From Boesenbergia rotunda (lineage: Eukaryota; Streptophyta; Magnoliopsida; Zingiberales; Zingiberaceae): a stretch of DNA of 64,000 nt. Location: assembly GCA_024364735.1 (NCBI GenBank), contig JAGFNQ010008760.1:186001-250000 (forward strand). The letters are read 5' to 3'. Both the position numbers and the translations under genes were made by a program. The notes beneath the pieces are model-generated. The model did not search any database and was not told the DNA's origin. It saw nothing but the letters and a program-made list of their open reading frames with translations. Below are positions 45,351-58,374 of this stretch, one piece after another (position 1 is the stretch's first letter; every line of letters starts with the position of its first letter).

Positions 45351-47935
45351 ATTAGCGGTGTTATCTACCATTGCCTGGTGTGTAGATACGGATGCCACTA
45401 ATCATGTCTGCAATTCTTTACAGGGGTTCCAGGAAACCCAACGACTAGCTGAGGAAGAGATTACTGTCTACACGGGATATGCTACAGGGGTGGTTGCTAT
45501 TGCAGTGGGAGTTATTTGTCTTTAGATAGGAAAATAAAGTTTTGGTTTTAAGAAGATTGTTTTTATGTAGCTAATTTTAGAAAGAACTCTAGTTCTGTTT
45601 CTGAAATAATGGATATTCTATTACTTTTTGTTATGAAAAGTGGAATAGAAAGATTATCTGTTTAGGAACATGGATAAGAAATTTAAGCAATTAGAACCAA
45701 AGTCTCCCATGATGGAAATAGTAGCTAATAGCTCATCATCTAATCAAAATAAGAGAAAGGTTCCTTGCGAGATGAACCAAACATACTTTTGGTGTCTAAG
45801 GCTTGGTCTTATTAACCTTAGTAGGATTCAAAGGTTGATAGCCAATGGGCCCTCGGGTTCATTGGTGGTGGGAGACTTCCTAACCTTTGAATCTTGCTTG
45901 GAAGGTAAAACGACCAAGAGACCTTTCAAGGCTGAGGGGTATAGAGCCAAAGATATGCTAGAATCGGTTCATTCTGATTTGTGTGGTCCTATGACTATCC
46001 AGGATAGAGGTAGCGTTGAATACTTCGTGAGACAAATATTCAAAGTTATGGATACGTTTACCTGATGGCCACAAGTCTGAATCTTTGATTAATTCAAAGA
46101 ATTCAAGACTGTTGTGGAGAAACATCAAGGTAAAAGTATCAAGACACTATGATCGTATCGTGGTGATGGGTACCTCTTGGGAAAGTTTAGGACTTACTTA
46201 TTAGAGGCTGGGATTCAATCCCAATTGATTGCACTCGGGATGCCCCAACAGAACGGTGCAGCAGCGTGAAGGAAAAGAGCTCTTATGGAGAGGGTTAGGA
46301 CAATGATGAGCTGCTCCGAGTTGCCAAATTCGTTCTGGCGATATGCTCTGGAAACAACAGTGTACATACTTGATACCATCTAGGTCAGTGCCTTCTACTC
46401 CCATAGAAGTGTCGACTGGGCGAAAGCCAAGTCTAAGACATATTCGGACATGGGATAGCTTAGTACATGTGCAGAGAAGGGATACTGATAAGATTGGAAT
46501 CTCGTGTGCTTGTTCATAGGCTATCCTAGAGGAACGAAAGGTGGTTCAATAGTCTTAAGAATCAGAGGGTAATCGTTGGCACGAATACCTGATTCTTAGA
46601 AATAGACTATGTGATGGACCACAAGCCCATGAGTAGACTAGTTCCTAAAAAAAATAATGAGGGGATGTTCCGACCTTAGTACCAACTATACAAGAAGATA
46701 TACCACAAGTCACTGCACCGCGTGTCACAGAAGATACACAGGTGGTGCCTAGTCGTAGTGGGAGAGTTGTTAGTCAACATGAAGGATTCATGTTCTTGGG
46801 AGAGTCTTCGGACTTGATCCCTGGCGACCATGAATCAAGATCCTTAGACCTATGACAAGGAACATCCGCTTTGAAGAGATAATTCAGTCATATGGATTTG
46901 TTCAAAGGACAGATGAGATTTGTATATATATGAAATGTGACAGAAACGTAATGGTATTCTTGTACTATACATAGACAATATTTTGTTATTTAGCAACAAT
47001 GACAAAGTATTATCAGACGTAAGGGTATGGTTGTCCAAACAGTTGATATGAAGGACTTAGGAGAAGCAGGACACATCCTTGGCGATCAAAGTTCTAAGGG
47101 ATCACCAGAGAAGGATGTTGTGCTTATCCCAAGCTTCATACAGTGACACTGTCCTATCTCGTTTTAGCATGGAAACCTCAAAGAAATGTTTTTGTACTTT
47201 TCAGTTGTGGAGCTACTCTATCTAAGGAGATATGTTTAGATTATCAAAGAAGATAGAGTAGGTAATGACGGTTCCTTTAGCGTCGGCTATAGGAAGCCTT
47301 ATATATGCTAAAATCGAGACCGGATATCTGCTATGCTATGGGCATGGTTAGCATATATCAGAGTATCCCAGGTCAAGGAAATTGGATTATGGTAAAAGCT
47401 TATATTAGTGCCTGAAAAGGACTAAGGATTATAAGCTGGTTTATCGAGCAGACCAATTCCCTATGGGTTATACGGATACAGATTTCCAGTCGGATAGGGG
47501 CAAATATAAGTATTCCTCAAGGTTTTGTGTTTACTTTAGGAGGTAGAACCATAGTTGGAGGAGTGTCGCGCAGCGGTTGCATGATGGACTCCACCATAGA
47601 AGCTGGATGGATGTCAGTCTCTAAGACAGCCAAGAAAGCTACATGGTTCAGGAACCTCAAGATGGACTTCGATGTGATTCCTGGGTTGCTCAGAGCTATC
47701 ACATTTTGTTGTGATAAACAAATGCTGCAGTTGCAAACTCGAAGGAGTCACGAGCCCATAAGGCGAGTAAACACATAGAACGCAAGTACCACCCAGGAGA
47801 GGAAAAGCTGTTGTTGCCTAGAATACATTAGAGGACAACCTGGGAGATCTTTTCACTAAGATCTTGATAGCGAGAGCTTTAGGCATGTGGAGGATCAGGA
47901 AGTCAGATGTATGACATTTTGAGGATAGCAATGTC
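45351..47935 (+). pseudogene. Copia pol remnant of element F, heavily broken
   Basis: Fragments in changing frames are a protease motif (WCVDTDATNHVCNSLQGF near 45380, with D in place of the catalytic-triad G), an integrase zone (SVHSDLCGPMTIQD near 45965, MPQQNGA near 46240 and FWRYALET near 46330), an RT tail (NIRFEEIIQSYGF near 46860, with a stop in the catalytic box near 46970) and RNase H pieces (GYTDTDFQSDRG near 47465, ASKHIERKYH near 47765). Much of the RT N-terminus appears to be missing between about 46660 and 46850. No functional enzyme could be made. Confidence 0.75.
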
Positions 47936-47955
47936 TTTGAGTATAAGTGGGAGAT

Positions 47956-49012
47956 TGTTGGATGTGTATACTAAAGACATTGCTCTTTTTATATATGAGA
48001 TCATCTAAATTTTGAAAAGAAAATCACAACTACACTAGGTGTCTGTTTATATTAGTACATGCATAAAGTCCATTACTTCGCATTGTAGATAACATGGTGT
48101 GTAGTGTCACACGGAAGATCATGTTATCAGTTCCTTGCCTAGTATAAGTAGAGGCTCACAATCGAGATGAAATTGGATAAGTCATCAGTATGGTTGTAGT
48201 GTAATTAGGTGTGGTTGGTTTTGACCATAGAATTACACTAGTGTGCTTTAAGTACATTGAGCAGGACCAAAATCAGAGGTTATCCAATTTGTACTGACTC
48301 GATAATTGGATAGGACCTCAGATTTTATTATGGAGTACGATCCCTTAATCCCAATATAATAACGGGCATATATTATTAATTATTATTTCTTTGATTTACT
48401 AATGGGCGAGATCTATTCTGTTAGATCAATAGGCTCGGTAAGTTGGGAGTAATATTAATAATATGGTGTACTATTGATTATTGATAGAATCCGTGTCCTG
48501 GTGAGTCGGGATGATGATGCCCACTTGATGAGCACAAAAGGTTCATCATGCTAAAATCTACAGGTGGATTTGATCCGACATGATGATAAGGTTGAGTGGT
48601 ACTAATCAAGGATCCAGAAGTTAATTAATTTGAATTATCAGTAAATTAAATTAATTAACGGGCATTTGATATCTTAAACATGGGAGGATGGACGACTCGT
48701 AATAAGTGGAGCCCATAAGTAAATATGGGGGTTGGTGAGGTAATTCAATGAGGGTCCTTTAGTAGAATGGATCCTCATTAATGGACCGGGTTTGGATCCA
48801 TTAGCAGGCCAAGATCTAACACTTCCTCATGATCCCTATCGTAGCCCTATATATACCCCCATATGGCATGAAACCAGGTGAATTAATTAATCCTAGATAA
48901 CACATGAAAACCCTAACTCTCCTCTTCTCTCCTATCCTATCTCTTTCTTTCGGTTTGCGGCGGCTCACTGATCCTCCACCCACATCGCTGTGGCTTCACA
49001 GCCTCTCCTGCC
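47956..49012 (+). repeat. 3' LTR of element F, cut by element G
   Basis: It follows the purine tract AAGTGGGAGA (47946-47955) and starts TGTTGGATGTGTATAC. It matches the first part of 41580-43732 with scattered differences and small indels. It ends at GCCTCTCCTGCC where the LTR of element G begins. Confidence 0.9.
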
Positions 49013-50337
49013 TGTTGGTGCAGGCAACACCAAAGTCAAACCTGGGATTTGATAATGGTAAAGGGTTCTAGAGTTAAGATGTTATTTTTGGTCTAATGTG
49101 TTCGCTAGTGTGCAGAAAGAAGTCCTGGCGAAGGGCCGCTAGGCACCTACCGATGGGCTGCTAGGCATCGAAACCCTAAGACCTGGTGAAGGGCTGCTAG
49201 GCACCTGGCGAAGGGTTACTAGGCATCGAAGACCTGGCAAAGGGCTGCTGGGCACCTAGCGAAGGGCTGCTAGGCATCGAAACCCTAAGACCTCGCAAAG
49301 GGCTGCTAGGCACCTGGAGAAGGGCTGCTGGACAAAAGTCCAACCGGAGGAGCCGGTTGGTAAAAAGGTAAACTCTCCTGAGAGGAGTAGGTGAGGACAC
49401 GTTCCCCATCGAGGGAACAATAGGTGTCGGTTCGACCTAGGGTTCCATTTGGGAGACCCAAAGTCAGAACCAAGATAGCTACGGCGTAAAAACTAACTAA
49501 TATTCTTGCTTTGTTTGTTGTGGAACTAACCTTGGATGCAGGGACCGAAGGAGTGTGTTTTTGCAGCTCAGAATGCCCCAAAGGAGAGGGGCATGCAGCT
49601 GGGCTAGGCGCCCTGGAGGTCCCGGGTGCCCAAGGTCAAAGCCAAACAAGCAGTAAGCAAGAATCGCTTCGAAACAACACTGGGCTAGGCGCCCGGGAGG
49701 TCCCGGGCGCCCAAGGTCAAAGTCAAAGATGAGTCGAAGCAAAATCAGCCACGAAGCCAGCAGACCCAGCCAAGCTGGGTGCCCGAGTGGTCCCGGGCAC
49801 CCAAGTCAGCTCTAGAGCCGATTCGAAGGGGATAAGCGCTGACCAAGCTTCGGATAGAGGTTCTCGGATCCGAAGGCACGTGTCAAGCGCCCCCGACGTC
49901 CCAGGCGCCCCCAGGAGCACTATAAAAGGGGCTCGACCCCAAGGCTTCAGTACAACAATTTTCCAACGCCTCTAAGCTTTTCGTTCAAGTGCACTCCTTC
50001 GACAAACTCCGTTCTCGACATTCTAGCATCGACGACGACCCTCTGCTCAGAAGTACGATCCACACTGGGCGTCGGTAATGAAAAGTGTATTTGTTTATTT
50101 ACTACACTACTATTGTACCAAATTCTGTAAATCTTTATGCTATTACAGAATTGCCCGCAGTAAACGGTCAAGGACCGTGGGCCTTGGAGTAGGAGCCGAC
50201 CGTGACTCCTAACCAAGTAAAAAATACTTGTGTTCCTCGTGTTTGTTTTTAATTCCACTGCGTATTTTCTCTTAAATCTTATCCGAAAAAGTTTTCACGA
50301 TATTCACCCCCCCTCTATCATGTTTCTCGATCCAACA
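49013..50337 (+). repeat. 5' LTR of element G
   Basis: It runs from TGTTGGTGCAGGCAAC to TCTCGATCCAACA, 1325 bp. It contains repeats of 'gaagggctgctaggca' (about 49130-49330) and at least four GCGCCC...GGGCGCC-type motifs (about 49606-49632, 49687-49714, 49777-49803, 49887-49913). A TATAAAAGG box lies at 49921-49929. Confidence 0.85.
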
Positions 50338-50339
50338 AG

Positions 50340-50351
50340 TGGTATCAGAGC
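50340..50351 (+). other. Primer-binding site of element G
   Basis: TGGTATCAGAGC lies two bases after the LTR end, the standard initiator tRNA-Met match. Confidence 0.9.
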
Positions 50352-50547
50352 GGGGTAGCTCAAATTTGGTGCAACCACCAATTTGGGAATTTTTTGCATT
50401 TTTTCGATTTTTTTTCAATCGAACTTTTATCGTTAATCGAGGTTGGTGCAACACCACTCGATAATTTTTTTTCTTCTTCCCGCACTGCTAATCCAAGACT
50501 AAGTCTTTGGAAAGTTTTTTTTGTTGCTATTATTTCAGAATTTCTAA

Positions 50548-51079
50548 ATGGCCATGCAAGAGGGCTTCAGTACAGCCAGACTACCACTCTTCAGTGGGGA
50601 GGATTTCTCCTACTGGAAGAGTCAGATAGAAGTCTACTTGAAAACTCAGGTGGACATGTGGATAATCATCCAATCTGGTTTGGAAATCCCGAAAAATGCT
50701 GAAGGAGTGCCACAACCTTACACCGAATGGGACGCCTCACTAAAAAGGAAGATCGAGGCGGATGCTAAAGCGACCCAGACACTTCAATGCGGTCTAACCA
50801 AAGAAGAGCTGAACAGGGTGGGACCATTCAACAGTGCAAAAGAACTTTGGGGTAAGTTAATTGAGTAGCACAAAGGAACCTCCGACACCCAAATCAGCAA
50901 GAGGGACCTACTGCTAAACAAACTCTACACTATCAAAATGAACGACGGCGAGTCAGCAGCCCAGCTCCACTCCAGAATCCAAGAGTTGTTGAACAGTCTA
51001 CACTCAATTGGTCACAAGGTAAAGAACCGTGACCTGATCAGGTATACCCTTAACGCTTTCCCTAGAAATACTTTGTGGG
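50548..51079 (+). pseudogene. Copia-type gag of element G, N-terminal part
   Basis: It starts MAMQEGFSTARLPLF at 50548, with YWKSQIEVYL and TLQCGLTKEELNRVGPF, as in the gag of element C. An in-frame TAG at 50866-50868 is followed by more gag sequence (ISKRDLLLNKLYTIKMNDGE, LHSRIQELLNSLHSIGHKVK). Element E interrupts it after TTTGTGGG. Joining 51079 to 60491 keeps the frame (NTLWASMVDAYK), so the two parts were one gene. Confidence 0.85.
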
Positions 51080-53311
51080 TGTTGGGACCGGGTGCATGTT
51101 GACATGGATGCGGGTTCGTAATTTTAAAATTTAATTATGTGCAGCGGAAGATTTAGCATAAATAATTTCCCAAATTATTTAACAGTACATCTAAGCATGC
51201 AACCTTATATTATGTAGACATGATCATATATTAAAATTTTACAGAAAGTAAACTAATTTACTTAATACCTCGCGTAACTCGAAGGAAGGGACGAGATCCA
51301 ACCGTAGCGTCCTTTGGAAGCTCCGCCTCTATTCACTTCCACGTCGAGTTTTCTTCGGGATGACTTCGCAAAGCCACGAGTTTCGTGCCGATAAGAACTA
51401 CTAGATTCTCTAAAGGCACGACAAGAATACCAAGAGAGAGATGGAAAGACTAACCACCAAACGAAGAACGGAATCAAGATTCCGGGAGGAAGGAAGGAGT
51501 TGCGCCCGCTTCTTCTTCTTCTTCGGCAGCTTCTTGGTGGTGGAAGCTCACGGCAAAGGGGAGGGCCTCTAGGGCTGGCGGCACTAGAAGAGGGAGAAGG
51601 AGAGAAGGAGGGAGAGAGAGGGCTTATTTCTAGATCTCTTGGATTAAGAATCAAGCTTTGCCTTGGTTCCTTTATATAGTAGCCTCTCTACCGCCAAGTC
51701 TCCTTTTTATGGAATAAATTTTCATAAAAAAATTATCATATAAATTTTTCTATGAATTATTCCATCATACCAAGTTTTTATCATAATTTAAATTACAATA
51801 AAAACAACCATGTCTCCCTTTTCTTATGGAAAGAAATTTCTTTATATAAACTTCTTTATATAAATTTCTTTATATAAATTTCTTTAGATAAATTTCTTTA
51901 TCATGGTAAATCAATCTATTATTGATTTTATAAAATGAAATAAACCAATCCATGGTTCATTTTAATTTCCATGAAAAATAAATCCATTTATATAAATTTC
52001 TTTATCAATAATTTTATAAAACAAACCGCGCTCGGTTTATTTTATAATTTGAACCAAACAATTTGGTTCTCCCCTTTTAATGTGGCCGGCCAAACAAAGA
52101 GGGTGGGAACCCTCTTTGGCCGGCCAAACCCAAGCCATGACCTCACGAATAAAACTCATTTAATTCGTTCAATAAGTCTTCAAAAGACTTAACCATTTTA
52201 TGCTTCTGATGCGTCTCTGAAAATTCAGATTCGACTTATCTCTCTTGATCGGAAAATCCAATTTTCAACTCGTTTTAAATCCCTCAGATTACTCGTAGTG
52301 CGTGTGACTAAATAGGCTTTCAATTTATGTTGGTCGTCTATAATTCATCAATTATAGAACGATCATGAGTGGCACCTAGTAGTACATCATGATCCCCAAT
52401 TAATCGAAAGATCAACGGTTGACCTCAGAAATTATTCTGAAACCCTTCAGCAGCTCTAATGAATCGTGCCTCATTCCCTTCACCATCTTATACCCACTTG
52501 TTTCAGGACATGGTCTATGTGTGTCAGTCCCCACTAGGCTGACTTCGTCACACCTAGCCCAAGTAATGTCTTTCTCGTCCAACGGATTCTAATTACTCGC
52601 ATGTTTCTGAGAGATTCATACTCGGAACATGCGATGCTCTGGCCAGAGGCTTCGAGTAACAATCTGACGATAGGCCTTGGGTATACATCTCCTCGCAAGG
52701 AGTGGTGAATCCTTTGTAGGCTGTTCAAACATCTTCGGGCACTTCGGCTTATACCCAATCATCCTGGGTCCACACGTCCTTGGAGATGCTTGCTTAAGAT
52801 GTCAGAGTATAAGTCTTCATGACCAAGATGACTTGAACACCACAAGTCAAAGGAACATCGCACTTAAGCTGCAGTAAGAACTTCTTTGACATATCTATAT
52901 GTAGATTACCATATGAAGTTTTACAGCCAGTCACTCCAATGAACTAGTTCCCTTAACTAGCATCCATGTTTATCTCCAGACATCCCAATGTCACCAGCCA
53001 GTGAGAATCAGCTGATTAGAGAATAACCCATGCTAGTCTCAACAGAATTGATAGTGTCCGTATTTATCAATTCATCGACTAGGGACAATTTCAATACTTC
53101 ACAATTGCACATGTAGAGATAATCACTAGTTGTGAATTCATCACAAATTCTCTCATGCTGTGAATTGTATTGCGGACATTCAGTAAATGAGTTTAAGATC
53201 TCAATCAAATACACGAACATGTATACTCAAATAGTGAATATTCATTTATTAAAGTAAATGATTACAATCATAAGGCGATTGCCTTAGGACACTTCTCTCA
53301 TATTACTAACA
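51080..53311 (-). repeat. 3' LTR of element E
   Basis: This 2232-bp LTR runs from TGTTAGTAATATGAG to CCCGGTCCCAACA on the minus strand. Compared with the 5' LTR it keeps about 119 bp (51148-51266). It also has an extra run of 'ataaatttcttta' units (51840-51905). Confidence 0.95.
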
Positions 53312-53322
53312 AACTCCCACTT
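53312..53322 (-). other. Polypurine tract of element E
   Basis: The minus strand reads AAGTGGGAGTT next to the 3' LTR, identical to that of element D. Confidence 0.85.
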
Positions 53323-53331
53323 GGCCTAATG

Positions 53332-56300
53332 TCAATCGCTACGGTATCCAATACCACAGGCTCTAACATGACCCTCAAACTTGCTTTGAGGCAAGGCCTT
53401 AGTTAAAGGATCCGCTAAATTCCTTTCAGTGGGAATTTTCTCAATTTGTATATCATTCCTACTTATAATCTCTCTGATCAGATGATAGCGACGAAGCACA
53501 TGCTTGGATCGCTGATGAGACCTTGGTTCCTTTGCTTGTGCAATAGCTCCATTGTTGTCACAATAAACCGGTATTGCTTCATCAATGGTTGGAACCACAC
53601 CAAGTTCTGAGACGAACTTCTTGATCCAGACTGCTTCCTTTGCTGCTTCCGAAGCTGCAATATATTCCCCTTCCGTGGTAGAATCCGCTATGGTGTCTTG
53701 TTTGGAACTCATCCAACTTATTGCGCCTCCATTCAAAATAAATACGTATCCAGACTGAGATTTGGAGTCATCCTTATCTGTCTGGAAACTGACATCTGTA
53801 TACCCACGTATTACCATATCTCCTTCTCCATATATTAGGAACACATCCTTAGTTCTTCTTAAGTACTTAAGGATTGTCTTGTGATCCATTCCTGGATCAG
53901 ACTGGTATCTGCTCGTGACGCTCAGAGCATACGATACATCGGGCCTAGTACATAACATAGCGTACATGATAGATCCTATCGCGGATGCATAAGGAATCTT
54001 ATTCATGCAAATCCTCTCGTCTTCTGTGCGCGGACACATTGACTTTGAAAGGTTGATCCCATGCCTGATGGGAAGGTAACCTTTCTTGGATTCCGACATG
54101 CTAAACCTTTTTAGCACTCGGTCTATATATGTAGACTACGAAAGACCAAGCAACCGTTTTGATCTATCCCTATAGATTCTAATCCCAAGGATATAGGTTG
54201 CTTCTCCCAGGTCTTTCATGGAGAAAGTTTTGGACAACCAAATTTTAACCGACTGTAAGACTAATATATCGTTTCCTATAAGTTATATGTCATCGACATA
54301 TAATACTAGGAATACGACTGCACTCCCACTAACCTTTTTGTACACACAAGGTTCGTCAGGATTTTGTGAGAAATCAAACTTTTTGATTGTCTCATTAAAA
54401 TGGATGTTCCAGCTCCTGGATGCTTGCTTCAGTCCATATATGGATCGTCGAAGCTTGCATATTTTGGTTTTATCAACCGATGTGAAACCTTCAGGTTGTA
54501 TCATGTATACATCCTCAAGCAGGTTTCCATTAAGGAAAGCTGTTTTCACATCCATTTGCCATATCTCATAATCATAATGAGCTGCTATTGCCAGGAGCAT
54601 CCGAATGAATTTAAGCATAGCTATTGGCGAATAGGTTTCGTCATAATCAATTCCTTATTTCTGACGATATCCTTTTGCCACTAATCTAGCCTTAAAGGTA
54701 ACAACTTTGCCTTCCATGTCAGTTTTCTTCTTGAAAACTCACTTGCACCCTATGGGCTTAATCCCTTCAGGTGGGTTAACCAAGTCCCATACTTGATTTT
54801 CGTACATGGAATCCATTTCCGACTTCATGGCTTCAAGCCATTTGTCCCTTTCTGAACTTTTCAGAACATCTTCATAACTGATAGGTTCGTCATCGCTAAT
54901 GAGTAACACGTCGTTCGATTCACTTATGAGAAATCCGTATCTCTCTGGAATATTGCGTGTCCTATCAGACCTACGAAGAGGTGGTGTTGTTTTAGGTTTA
55001 ACTGATAGCTCATCATCATGAATTCTCGATTGTGGGTCTAGACTAAGGGTCTCTGTAATGTCTATTGGAGTTTCTTGAACATCTTCAAGTTCAATATTAC
55101 TCCCACTATTTTCTTGTAAAAGAAATTCTTTTTCTAGAAACACAGCATGCCTTAAAACAAACACCTTTTATTCCAAGGGATGATAGAATTGGTAACCTTT
55201 CATTTCCTTAGGGTATCTAATAAATAGACATTTATCAGACTTAGCATCCAATTTGTCTGATATAGTCCGCTTCACATAAGCAGGACAACCCCATATTTTA
55301 AGGTGAGTTAAATGAGGTTTCTTACTATTCCATGTCTCATATGGAGTAGTAGAGACTACCTTGGTCGGGACTCTGTTTAGCAAGTAAACAGCTGTCTTAA
55401 GTGCATAGCCCCAAAAGGATTTTGGAAGAGTTGCATAATTCATCATAGATCTAACCATGTCCATCAAGGTTCGGTTACGCTTCTCAGATACACCATTATG
55501 CTGTGGTGTATATGGCGGAGTCCATTGAGACAATATCCCTTTGTCCCTAAGATAATCTTGAAACTCTTGACTTAAGTATTCACCACCCCGATCGGATCGA
55601 AGTATCTTAATACTTTTGCCAAGCTGTTTCTCCACTTCATTTTTGAACTCTTTGAATATCTCAAAAGCTTCAGATTTGTATTTCATTAAGAACACATACC
55701 CGAATCGTGAGTGATAATCAATAAAGGTAATGAAGTAGCTATAGCCTCCTCATGCAAGAGTTGACATTGGTCCACATACATCAGTATGTATTAGACCAAG
55801 CAATTCTCCCACTGGTTTACCTTTTCCGGAAAAGGGTAATTTGGCCATCTTGCCTTTTAAGCATGATTCGCATGTATCAAATGAACCGGGTTCAAATGAT
55901 TCCAGAATTCCACATCGGTGTAATTTGGTCATGCGTTTCTTACTTACATGGCCAAGACGACAATGCCACGTATAGGAGTCTATTTGATTATCTATTCGAG
56001 CACGTTTGTTGCTAACTTCGATATTGAAAATGTCACTGGATAAATCTAACGTGTAGATACCATTGCATAAAGTTCCGGTCCCATAAAGAACACCATTTAA
56101 AGTTATGTAACAGCAATTGTTACTAAAAGTTAAATGGTAACCCTTTTAATTCAAGTATGAAATAGATACAATATTCTTTATTAACGAAGGAATAAAATAA
56201 CAATTATCCAATTCTAAGACAAGTCCAGTAGGGAGCTTTAGCAAATATGTTCCGATGGCAATAGCAGCAATCTTTGCTCCATTTCTAACTTGCAAATTCG

Positions 56301-56613
56301 CTTCTCCCTTGACGAGTCTTCTTCTATTCCTTAGCCCCTGTATGTCATTACATATATGTGAGCTACACCCAGTATCAATTACCCAGGTGGTTGAGGAAAT
56401 AGAGTGACATTTAATAACGAAGATACCTGAACAGGATGGGGCATCGGATGCCTTCTTCTTCAAGAATTCAAGATAAACCTTGCAGTTTCTTCGCCAATGA
56501 CCCTCCTTGCCACAGTGATGGCAAGTGCCTTTTGGTGCTTTTTTAATCCTTTTGTCCTTAGTTAACTTATTGATGTCCAAAATGGAACGCAAATTCAGAG
56601 AAGATATGATCAA
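53332..56613 (-). pseudogene. Copia pol of element E with deleted gag, several stops
   Basis: One minus-strand frame of 1094 codons. It starts like D (MIISSLNLRSILDINKLT) but jumps straight to the basic region and zinc knuckle (CHHCGKEGHWRRNC), losing about 200 gag residues. It goes on with protease (DTGCSSHIC), WHCRLGH, integrase (HTDVCGP, WTPPYTPQHNGVSE), RT (KWVFK region broken, LYVDDI present near 54290) and RNase H (TEGEYIAASEA near 53675). Stops lie near 56146, 55750, 55168, 54283, 54118 and in the 54620-54740 stretch. At many sites D has sense codons. The RT box reads YVDD here and YIDD in D. Confidence 0.9.
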
Positions 56614-58361
56614 GTGATTATCCTAGAAATACAAATTGAGGTTATGTGATGAGAATGATAAAGAATGCATCAATATATATTCATTAAATCCTATTTATTT
56701 TTCGAATTGAATAACCCTTTTTATCAATTCGGGAGATCGTAGGAACATCTCCAAATAGGTTGATATCCATCCATAGATAAGAACAACCATTGCTGTGGCT
56801 ATCAAGTTATTCTTAGCTATGAAGGTAGGTAATTATACCGATTACATATCACATATATGTAACTACCACTTTATGCTATCAACTAATTGAATGTTTGCAT
56901 AAATCATTGGGTTGTTAACTCATTAACAAGTATGCAACAATATACATAGCACCCAACTGCACCTCTCTTTACATCGACCTTGGCTGTGGCACAACAAATC
57001 GATGCTCCAAGCTTAAGGCTGACCCATTAATCAAGAAATAGTTTTAATATGGTTGGAGCTCATTCAACCGTTTAGTCAGGCTTGGATGTGTCCAACAACC
57101 AAAACTAAGGATTGACCTCTGACTCCAACTATATTAATCATAAACTAATTCCATGGTTTAAACATGTCGAGGTTCAAGCAGGGCATGGATGTGTCCATCA
57201 ACCCAAACGAGAAACAAAACTCCGGTTCTAACCATATTAATGGAAGGTGTTGGCCTTAATATTTTGTAAGGGGTTTTGGGTCTCATCCTTTTCTTTTCTA
57301 AGCACATTCATGACATATAATTATGTCATGTACTAACGATTTCCTTAATAAAGTATGTATGTGACTTAATTTATCAAGTCTCATTAATTGAATTAGGAAC
57401 CGGATTTCCTAATTCTAATTTCATACTTTATTCAAGGAATTATTAATAATTTCCTAAATTGTCATAATCAATTTCGGAAATAATATGTTTAAGACTTTGA
57501 TTTCTCTAAATCAAATCTTATTAAATTAAGAAACAGATTTCCTTAATTCAACCACATATTATTTTCATGAAAATCTTATTTAAGAAAACTCTATAGAAAA
57601 CCATTTTACTAATTAATTTTGGAGACAACAATATGTAAGACCATCACCTCTTAAATCAAATAAGAAAATTATCGTTTGAGAATCACCTCAAAATTTCCAA
57701 GATTTGATTACATATTTTATTTATGGATTTATTAATTATAACAAAATATTTTCTTTGGGTGGCTCCCCGAGGCTCAGATACACAAAAAAAAAAGAATTTG
57801 TTGTAAATCTAATTTGGTCCGCTCCCCGAGGCGTAACCAAATTAAACATGACAATTTTATTCAAAATTAGGAAATTAAATTACAACAACTAACTTTAAAT
57901 TGGACGGCTCCCCGATGCTCAATCCAAAATAAAGAATTTTGTTGATAATTTAAAACCAATTCGAATTTAATTGTCAATTAATGATCCATAAATTTGTCTA
58001 GACTTTCATTGAAAGAAAGTGCCCAAAATTGCGAGATTTCATAATAGGTTTTCAGAATAATTGTAAGTTTCTGGTACAAAGAAAACTTATATATTTCCAA
58101 AATTGAAAAATTTCTAAAATAGGAAATTTCCAAAATTGGAAAGTTTCCAAAAATGGGAAGTTTTCACAATTAACATAAAATTTTAGAAACTAGGATATTT
58201 CAAAAGTTTATGAAATTTCATGAGGATTTTCAAACTTTGAAATTCCTAAATCTAAAATTTATCATAATTGGAAAGTTTCCATAATTGGAAAATTTTCCAA
58301 AATTGAGATCATGACAAAGTTTTCCGTAAAATAATTATATGATTATGTCGAACACTAACCG
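56614..58361 (-). other. Untranslated leader of element E
   Basis: It corresponds to 29215-30916 of element D, with the same 'ggctccccgaggc' motifs (near 57762, 57820 and 57905). No gene was recognised; the small plus-strand frame at 57704-57892 is chance. Confidence 0.75.
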
Positions 58362-58373
58362 GCTCTCATACCA
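58362..58373 (-). other. Primer-binding site of element E, variant
   Basis: The minus strand reads TGGTATGAGAGC one base after the LTR, one change from the usual TGGTATCAGAGC. Confidence 0.85.
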
Positions 58374-58374
58374 C

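Larger units (their letters stand above)
41580..49012 (+). mobile_element. Decayed Copia element F
   Basis: The plus-strand order is 5' LTR (41580-43732), primer-binding site, gag remnant, pol remnant, purine tract and 3' LTR. The 3' LTR is cut at 49012 by element G, so its end and target duplication lie outside the window (left pentamer GGAGG). Both gag and pol are full of stops and frameshifts, and part of the region between integrase and RT is missing. This is the most decayed pol-bearing element here. Confidence 0.85.
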
